Shown here in pieces: positions 8,897 through 12,800 of a DNA stretch of 12,800 nucleotides (its first letter is position 1; every line of letters starts with the position of its first letter). The position numbers and the translations under genes were made by a program. Under the pieces are notes generated by a model that saw only the letters and a program-made list of their open reading frames with translations, ran no database searches and was not told the origin of the DNA. Source of the DNA: Acidobacteriota bacterium (GTDB lineage Bacteria > Acidobacteriota > Terriglobia > Acidiferrales > UBA7541); contig QHYP01000112.1 in NCBI GenBank assembly GCA_003224195.1, positions 1 to 12,800 of the forward strand. Reading direction: 5' to 3'.

Positions 8897-8971
8897 ACGT
8901 CCATCCGCTATGGGGAGCTTACTGTTTGGAACGCCACCGTGTCCGTCAGGCATCTCGTATCGCCGCCAAAG

Positions 8972-9592
8972 TCAGCGCTGCTTGAAAATGATTTCGTCGA
9001 TCAAGCCGTAGTCCTTGGCCTGCTGCGCATTCATGATGAAATCGCGCTCGACGTCCTTCTCGATCCTCTCCATGGGCTGCCCGCTGTGCTGCGAGAGGAG
9101 TTTGTTCAGCACTTCCCGCATGCGCAAAATCTCTTTGGCGTGAATGTCGATGTCGGACGCCTGGCCGCCCAGCCCCGAAATCCACGGCTGGTGAATAAGG
9201 ATGCGGGCGTTCGGCAGGGCGAAGCGCTTCTTCGGCGATCCACCCGTCAGCAGCACGGCCGCGATCGAGGCGGCCTGCCCGACGCAGGTGGTGACGACGT
9301 CCGGTTTAACGAACTGCATAGTGTCGTAGATCGCCAGGCCCGCGGTGATCGAGCCGCCCGGCGAGTTGACGTAGAGCTGGATATCCTTCTCCGGGTCTTC
9401 GGCCTGGAGAAACAGCATCTGCGCGGTGGCCAGATTGGCCACATGGTCGTCGATCGGCGTCCCGATGAAGATGATGTGCTCCTTCAGGAGACGCGAGTAA
9501 ATGTCGTACGCGCGTTCGCCCCGGCTGGTCTGTTCGACCACCATGGGTACGAGGGTCGTGGAGCGATAGTCGGAATCGCCGGAATTTCTCAT
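8972..9592 (-). CDS. clpP: ATP-dependent Clp protease proteolytic subunit ClpP
   Basis: ClpP forms the two-ring, 14-subunit serine protease chamber that works with ClpX. From ATG at 9592 the product is 206 residues, normal for the family. The catalytic triad is visible: S109 in 'CVGQAASIAA', H134 in 'LIHQPW' and D184 in 'DVERD', with family-typical spacing. 'LYVNSPGGS' (73-81) is the conserved handle/oxyanion strand. 'VPMVVEQTSRGERAYDIYSRLL' marks the mature N-terminus. No strong Shine-Dalgarno precedes the ATG. Translation could also begin at the internal Met of 'VPMVVEQ', giving a chain without the short N-terminal extension, or be coupled to tig, which ends 37 bp upstream. An in-frame start at 9700 would overlap tig and is not favoured. 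Confidence 0.97.
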   Translation of the reverse strand: MRNSGDSDYRSTTLVPMVVEQTSRGERAYDIYSRLLKEHIIFIGTPIDDHVANLATAQMLFLQAEDPEKDIQLYVNSPGGSITAGLAIYDTMQFVKPDVVTTCVGQAASIAAVLLTGGSPKKRFALPNARILIHQPWISGLGGQASDIDIHAKEILRMREVLNKLLSQHSGQPMERIEKDVERDFIMNAQQAKDYGLIDEIIFKQR

Positions 9593-9629
9593 ACTTTGGA
9601 AAGTTGCGCCCGAAGGAGCCGGATCCGTT

Positions 9630-10973
9630 TCACTTGGCTGCGGCTGCGGCGACGGTACGAATCCGGGAATTCTGCGCGAGCCAGTCGAGAGTCTTGTCAC
9701 TCCGCAGCTTCGCTTTCATCCTATCCAGCGCGCCCTGCTTTGTCAAACGCGCGCGCAGCGCTGTTGCCGATTCGCCAGCATGTTCGGCCATGTGCTCCAG
9801 CTCGCGCTGGAGTTCCTCCTCGGTGACGTCGATATTCTCCGCGGAAGCGATGCGATCCACGATCAGTTCGGCCTTCACATCCTCCGCAGCCCGCTCCCGC
9901 TGCCGTCGCCGAAGCGTCACCCAATCCACATTGACCGCGCGGGGATCCACGCCCTGTGCCGCCAGTGAGCGCACCACGCGTTCCAGCCGCACATCCATTT
10001 GATGCTCCACGAGCGATTCCGGTACGGGGAAATCATGCGACTTCACCAGGGCCGCCAGGATTTTCTCGCGCACCAGCTCCTTCTGCCGCTGGTCGCGCGC
10101 CTGCTCTATCCGCATGCGAATGTCCGTGCGCAATTCGTCGAGCGTTTTGAAGTCGCTGAGGTCCTTCGCGAGTTCGTCGTTCAACTCCGGCAGCTTCTTC
10201 ATCTTTATCGCCAGCACCTCCACGGAATAGTGGTAGGTTTTTCCGGCCAGCTTTGCGTCCGGATAATCGGCCGGATAGTTCACGTCGAAATTCTTGTGCT
10301 CGCCGACGTTCGCGCCCTTTAGATTTTCGTTGAAGGCCTCGAGCGTCTCCTCGGCGCCGATGTGGCACAGCACGCTCGACGCCTGGAGCGGCTCGCCGCC
10401 GCCGGCCGGGGTGCCGAGCAACTTCAGCTCGACAAAATCGTTGTCCTGCGCGGCGCGGCCTTCCACGGGAGCGAACGCGGCGGCCCGCTCGCGCATTTCC
10501 TCGAGCGTTTTTTCGACATTTTCGTCGGTGATCTTCATCTCCTCGACTTCGATGTCGAGACCCTTGTAATTGCCGAGCTCGAACTCGGGAAGCACTTCAA
10601 AGACGGCGCGGAACTTCAGCGGGCCGCCCTCCGAATAATCCACCTTGTCCACTTGCGGTTGGGAGACCGGCGTCAGCTTCTGCTCCGCGACGGCCTTCTC
10701 GACCCGCTGCGGCACAAGGGATTGCACCACCTCGCCTTTGATGTCCTCCGCAAAGCGCCGGCGGATAAGAGATACTGGCGCCTTGCCCGGACGGAAGCCC
10801 GGAATGCGGGCGATGCGCGCAAAATCGCGGGCGACCTTTTCGGCCGCCTTTTGCACTTCTTCGGCGGGAATCTCCAGCTCGAGTTCGCGCCGGCAGCTTG
10901 CCCCGGACGACGCCAAAGTCGTTGAGTCGTCTTTCGCCGAATCCGGCTGTGGTTCGGAGCTTGCTTCGCTCAT
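9630..10973 (-). CDS. tig: Trigger factor, ribosome-bound chaperone/peptidyl-prolyl isomerase
   Basis: Trigger factor binds ribosomal protein uL23 at the exit tunnel and shields nascent chains. The 447-residue product has the ribosome-binding signature 'GFRPGKAP' at 59-66 within the N-domain, an FKBP-like PPIase domain at about 172-257 ('AAQDNDFVELKLLG' to 'YHYSVEVLAIK') and the helical C-terminal arms from about 262 on ('LPELNDELAKDL', 'FPVPESLVEHQM'). Compared with E. coli the signature is displaced by about 16 residues because of an acidic, Ser-rich N-terminal extension (residues 1-26). AGGG lies 6 nt before the ATG. It is the first gene of the tig-clpP-clpX-lon run and sits behind a strong promoter, leaving a leader of about 125 nt. 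Confidence 0.97.
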   Translation of the reverse strand: MSEASSEPQPDSAKDDSTTLASSGASCRRELELEIPAEEVQKAAEKVARDFARIARIPGFRPGKAPVSLIRRRFAEDIKGEVVQSLVPQRVEKAVAEQKLTPVSQPQVDKVDYSEGGPLKFRAVFEVLPEFELGNYKGLDIEVEEMKITDENVEKTLEEMRERAAAFAPVEGRAAQDNDFVELKLLGTPAGGGEPLQASSVLCHIGAEETLEAFNENLKGANVGEHKNFDVNYPADYPDAKLAGKTYHYSVEVLAIKMKKLPELNDELAKDLSDFKTLDELRTDIRMRIEQARDQRQKELVREKILAALVKSHDFPVPESLVEHQMDVRLERVVRSLAAQGVDPRAVNVDWVTLRRRQRERAAEDVKAELIVDRIASAENIDVTEEELQRELEHMAEHAGESATALRARLTKQGALDRMKAKLRSDKTLDWLAQNSRIRTVAAAAAK

Positions 10974-11105
10974 GCTCGTCCCTGAAAAAGGAAGAATGGA
11001 TTCGCGCCTGCTTGGGTCACGCGGGGGTTTGCGCCTTCACTGTGCATCCCATGCTTCGGATGTGGCAGAAAAGGGCTGGCCGGCGAGTCTGCAACGCGAA
11101 ACGCC

Positions 11106-11134
11106 AGTATAGGGCACGCCTGCAAGAGCGTCAA
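11106..11134 (-). promoter_or_regulatory. Sigma70-type promoter for the tig-clpP-clpX operon
   Basis: On the minus strand TTGACG (11129-11134) and TATACT (11106-11111) are separated by exactly 17 nt. Each matches five of six consensus bases. Transcription would start near 11099. This is the best promoter in the window and is placed to drive tig and the genes after it. Confidence 0.7.
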
Positions 11135-11187
11135 CGCCGCGCAGGTTCGGTGACGTATCACTTTCCGCAAAGCGCGTTATGCGCCGG

Positions 11188-11217
11188 TTGACCCTATCAC
11201 GGAGAGAACCATATAAG
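11188..11217 (+). promoter_or_regulatory. Sigma70-type promoter for the small membrane-protein gene
   Basis: TTGACC (11188-11193) and TATAAG (11212-11217) are 18 nt apart, with start expected near 11224 and a leader of about 35 nt. Its -35 is 53 bp from the divergent tig promoter's -35. A perfect inverted repeat brackets the -10 box. Confidence 0.6.
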
Positions 11218-11235
11218 ACTATGTGCTGGTTCTCT
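11203..11235. promoter_or_regulatory. Dyad around the -10 box, candidate operator
   Basis: AGAGAACC (11203-11210) and GGTTCTCT (11228-11235) are perfect 8-bp inverted copies with 17 nt between them. The pair encloses the -10 hexamer and the expected transcription start. The half-site spacing of about 25 bp fits a dimeric repressor on two successive helical turns; the regulator is unknown. Confidence 0.45.
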
Positions 11236-11258
11236 AGGGCGTGCACAAGGAAGTCAGT

Positions 11259-11771
11259 ATGAGATGGGTTCGCATAGGATTGGAAATTGTTGGTGCGTTA
11301 TCGCTAGTCTTCCTCGGGGTTCTAGCTGTTTGGATCTTTCGAGATACCGCCTTTGAGAGAATTAACAAAGCAAACCGCAAAGACGTTCTCTTCGTTCTTA
11401 ACTGGGGTGGGGTCTCAACAGATCAAGATTTCAAAGTCATTGCAAGCTATCGGTCGCCGAGAAGCTTAACGGGGGACCACCTGGATTACTACTGTATTGA
11501 ACTATCAAAGTTCGAGATCGCAGAGTGGGCGAAAGACGAGTGGCATGATGGCCCAGAACAGAATCCGCTGTTAGCCGAGGCGCTTGAACTCGCCCTTAAT
11601 GATGCCCGTCAGCATGGGGATTGTTTTCCTTCCCCAGAGGAAGCGGACTCTGCGGCAATGAAGATAATGTTCTGCTACGTCATTCTACATGACCGTCAAC
11701 CGACCGCTGCCAACATCATCCTATACAATCCAAAGAACAAGAGACTTTATTACGTAAGTTACAAAACGTAG
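11259..11771 (+). CDS. Small single-pass membrane protein of unknown function
   Basis: I do not recognise this gene. ATG at 11259 is preceded by AAGGAAG about 5 nt upstream and is preferred to the GTG at 11241. The 170-residue product begins MRWVR and has one hydrophobic helix at about residues 7-27 ('GLEIVGALSLVFLGVLAVWIF'), then a soluble domain of about 140 residues with mixed alpha/beta character. It contains 'DVLFVLNWGGVS', 'DYYCIELSKFEIAEWA', an acidic central part and a Tyr-rich end, 'NIILYNPKNKRLYYVSYKT'. The helix could be an uncleaved signal anchor. The base composition is clearly lower in GC than the tig-rho block, suggesting acquisition from elsewhere. It has its own promoter and a possible operator and is divergent from tig. 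There is no sign of an enzyme motif. Confidence 0.7.
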   Translation: MRWVRIGLEIVGALSLVFLGVLAVWIFRDTAFERINKANRKDVLFVLNWGGVSTDQDFKVIASYRSPRSLTGDHLDYYCIELSKFEIAEWAKDEWHDGPEQNPLLAEALELALNDARQHGDCFPSPEEADSAAMKIMFCYVILHDRQPTAANIILYNPKNKRLYYVSYKT

Positions 11772-11930
11772 TGGAAGCGCGGCCCAAAAGGATGTGAACT
11801 GCCGCACCCAAACAACCAAGAGTGTGCCTGCGCGGAAGCCGCCGTTACGAGTGGAAGCATAGTTTGGATTTCAGAATCCCACCCATCATCCAAACTATGA
11901 ATGAGCCGACACGTACACCGCGTTGACCGT
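11772..11930. repeat. Gene-free stretch with a 12-bp perfect inverted repeat
   Basis: CATAGTTTGGAT (11858-11869) and ATCCAAACTATG (11888-11899) pair perfectly around an 18-nt loop. No T-run follows on either strand, so a standard intrinsic terminator is not supported, though the hairpin lies between convergent units: the membrane-protein gene (+) and the gene-tail relic (-). Nothing else is seen. Confidence 0.45.
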
Positions 11931-12034
11931 TTAGTCGAGCGTCTCTGGCTGGAGGGCGATGCTTTTTTCGCCTGCGGTTTTTTTCTTCCACTGCTTGCAG
12001 ACGCACGATTCCAGAAAGATGCTCTGCCTGCTGG
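11931..12034 (-). pseudogene. Relic of a gene 3' end, second copy of the tail at the window's right edge
   Basis: The last 24 codons of this frame, ending in TAA at 11931-11933, read 'VCKQWKKKTAGEKSIALQPE' then TLD. The partial gene at the right edge ends 'VRNYWQKKAAGEKSIALQPE' then KLD. By eye 60 of 72 nucleotides and 17 of 23 residues agree, in the same frame and to the same stop codon. Upstream similarity cannot extend past about 12034, where the VapC relic ends, so only a tail remains. No start or ribosome site is present. I do not know the parent protein. Confidence 0.6.
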
Positions 12035-12444
12035 TCAAGGTTTTCTGGGAATAAGCATGGCGCCAGGAATCTGTACATCCAACGTTGCGAGGGTGGCAGC
12101 GTGCTTCTTTGCCAGCCCGAGCAAATGGCCATCCGTGATTTGCTTTGGCCCTTAGACCCATAGTGGAAGGTCCGCGATCCCCTGATTGTCCGCCAGAAAT
12201 GTGAAATGCAATCCCTTGGCCATCTTTAGCCGCGACAGGAGTGTTTTCCCTTGTCCGATTGTAAAACTGTAGGAAGGAGCTTAGAGCAGGATGCGTAGGA
12301 AGCCCAATTCCGTGACGGCACAGGTGGCTAACGCAGTTTGTTCCGCGGCCACGACCTCTTTGACCCATCTTGCCACGCGGTCGTGCCACTCGTGTTCGTG
12401 TAAGCCAAAAGCGATCAGGGCATTCACGTCAAGCGGTAGGTCAT
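12035..12444 (-). pseudogene. vapC: Broken VapC-family PIN-domain toxin
   Basis: VapC toxins are small RNases of the PIN fold with four acidic metal-binding residues. The ATG at 12444 overlaps the antitoxin stop (ATGA), the classic vapBC junction. It reads M-T-Y-R, then needs one extra base to enter the frame 'LDVNALIAFGLHEHEWHDRV'; a one-base loss from an original M-T-Y-L-L-D-V-N explains it exactly. That frame runs 'LATCAVTELGFLRILL', a TAA at 12281-12283, 'APSYSFTIGQGKTLLSRL', 'LHFTFLADNQGIADLPLWV', a second TAA at 12152-12154, then 'GPKQITDGHLLGLAKKHAAT' and 'LATLD' to a TGA at 12035-12037. Counting the lost base this is about 136 residues, normal for VapC. All four acidic residues (LDVN, TELG, TDGH, LATLD) survive. 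The toxin should be inactive; readthrough at two stops plus a frameshift is unlikely. Confidence 0.85.
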
Positions 12445-12698
12445 GGAAATTCAGCAAGAATCTCCGCAACTTGTCTGCTCGTCAGTCGAGGCGCGTTTCT
12501 GCCCGCAGTCAGCACGGGGAATCCGGTCAGCGGGTCCCGCACGATGCGACCCTTCCTGGTCCGCTTTCCGACCGGAACCAACACAATGCGCTGGCCTTCC
12601 ATGCGTACTTCCAGCGAGTCTCCAGCCCGCAGGTTCATCCTCTCCCGCATGGGTTGGGGCAAGACGACCTGGCCCTTCGTTGACACTTTGGTCTTCAC
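12441..12698 (-). CDS. vapB: AbrB/MazE-fold antitoxin (VapB type)
   Basis: The 85-residue product starts 'MKTKVSTKGQVVLPQPMRER', the swapped-hairpin AbrB/MazE DNA-binding domain (residues 1-45), with 'LRAGDSLEVRMEGQRIVLVP' completing the fold. The tail 'RIVRDPLTGFPVLTAGRNAP' followed by 'LTSRQVAEILAEFP' is the part that would wrap around and inhibit a PIN toxin. Translation starts at GTG 12698; the M-x-T-x-V-S-T-K-G-Q beginning matches family members, although no Shine-Dalgarno is visible and a GTG at 12686 is possible. The frame is intact while the adjacent toxin is broken, so it may persist as an orphan autoregulator or antitoxin. The stop overlaps the toxin's ATG. Confidence 0.88.
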   Translation of the reverse strand: MKTKVSTKGQVVLPQPMRERMNLRAGDSLEVRMEGQRIVLVPVGKRTRKGRIVRDPLTGFPVLTAGRNAPRLTSRQVAEILAEFP

Positions 12699-12699
12699 G

Positions 12700-12714
12700 G
12701 TAAGACAATCTTAC
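12700..12714. promoter_or_regulatory. Palindrome at the antitoxin start, candidate VapB operator
   Basis: GTAAGA-CAA-TCTTAC is a perfect 6-bp inverted repeat with a 3-nt centre, one base upstream of the antitoxin GTG. AbrB-fold antitoxins of toxin-antitoxin pairs typically bind short palindromes overlapping their own promoter or ribosome site, so autoregulation is a reasonable inference. Confidence 0.5.
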
Positions 12715-12725
12715 GACAGACGCTC

Positions 12726-12800
12726 TTAGTCCAGCTTTTCCGGCTGGAGGGCGATGCTTTTTTCGCCCGCGGCCTTTTTCTGCCAGTAATTGCGGACCCA
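12726..12800 (-). CDS. C-terminal end of an unidentified protein (5' part outside the window)
   Basis: Only the last 24 codons are visible: 'WVRNYWQKKAAGEKSIALQP' then EKLD and TAA at 12726-12728. The frame is open to the right edge. It is included because the same tail recurs as a relic at 11931-12034, on the other side of the vapBC remnant. The Lys/Ala-rich, charged ending gives no clue to function. The stop lies 27 bp upstream of the antitoxin start, so the antitoxin could be co-transcribed with it. Confidence 0.5.
   Translation of the reverse strand, partial: WVRNYWQKKAAGEKSIALQPEKLD

Noticed and set aside
11931..12389. A 152-codon minus-strand frame across the VapC relic
   Set aside because: Only its last codons (the gene-tail relic) are meaningful. 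The rest runs out of frame through the toxin remnant, whose true reading is in another frame.

Overview
The window is GC-rich bacterial chromosome, most likely from an Acidobacteriota bacterium (inference). The grounds are the tight minus-strand run trigger factor - ClpP - ClpX - Lon, a PQQ-type beta-propeller protein, a Tat-exported sugar isomerase-like TIM barrel and a large cysteine-rich secreted repeat protein. No 16S or other taxonomic marker is present, so the phylum call is moderate at best.

Layout. 1-496 (+) is the 3' end of a beta-propeller protein. 493-664 is a palindromic intergenic element whose first bases supply that gene's stop codon. 892-2352 (+) encodes a secreted protein of unknown function made of three repeats, each with a CX11C pair and a CX3C pair. 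2533-3375 (-) encodes a Tat-signal xylose-isomerase-like TIM barrel protein. From 3500 to 10973 everything is on the minus strand. In transcription order this is tig (ribosome-bound chaperone), clpP and clpX (ClpXP protease), lon (AAA+ protease) and, after a 330-bp gap, rho (transcription termination factor). A strong sigma70-type promoter (TTGACG, 17 nt, TATACT) lies upstream of tig. The genes form a protein folding and degradation cluster followed by a termination factor.

From 11150 on the sequence changes character. A second good promoter points the other way and drives a small, lower-GC gene for a one-helix membrane protein of unknown function; a perfect 8-bp dyad brackets its -10 box. 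Beyond it (11931-12800) is a decayed accessory patch on the minus strand. It holds an intact AbrB/MazE-fold antitoxin (VapB-like) with a small palindrome at its start, and a VapC PIN-domain toxin broken by one frameshift and two in-frame stops but with all four acidic residues still readable. On either side is a copy of the same C-terminal gene tail, diverged to roughly 83% nucleotide identity.

The most unusual things here are: (1) a short sequence, CTAGTGCCGTTCCA, that supplies the TAG stop codon of two unrelated genes (the propeller gene and lon), each time forming one end of an inverted-repeat element; (2) the three-repeat cysteine protein; (3) the vapBC relic set between two copies of one gene tail.
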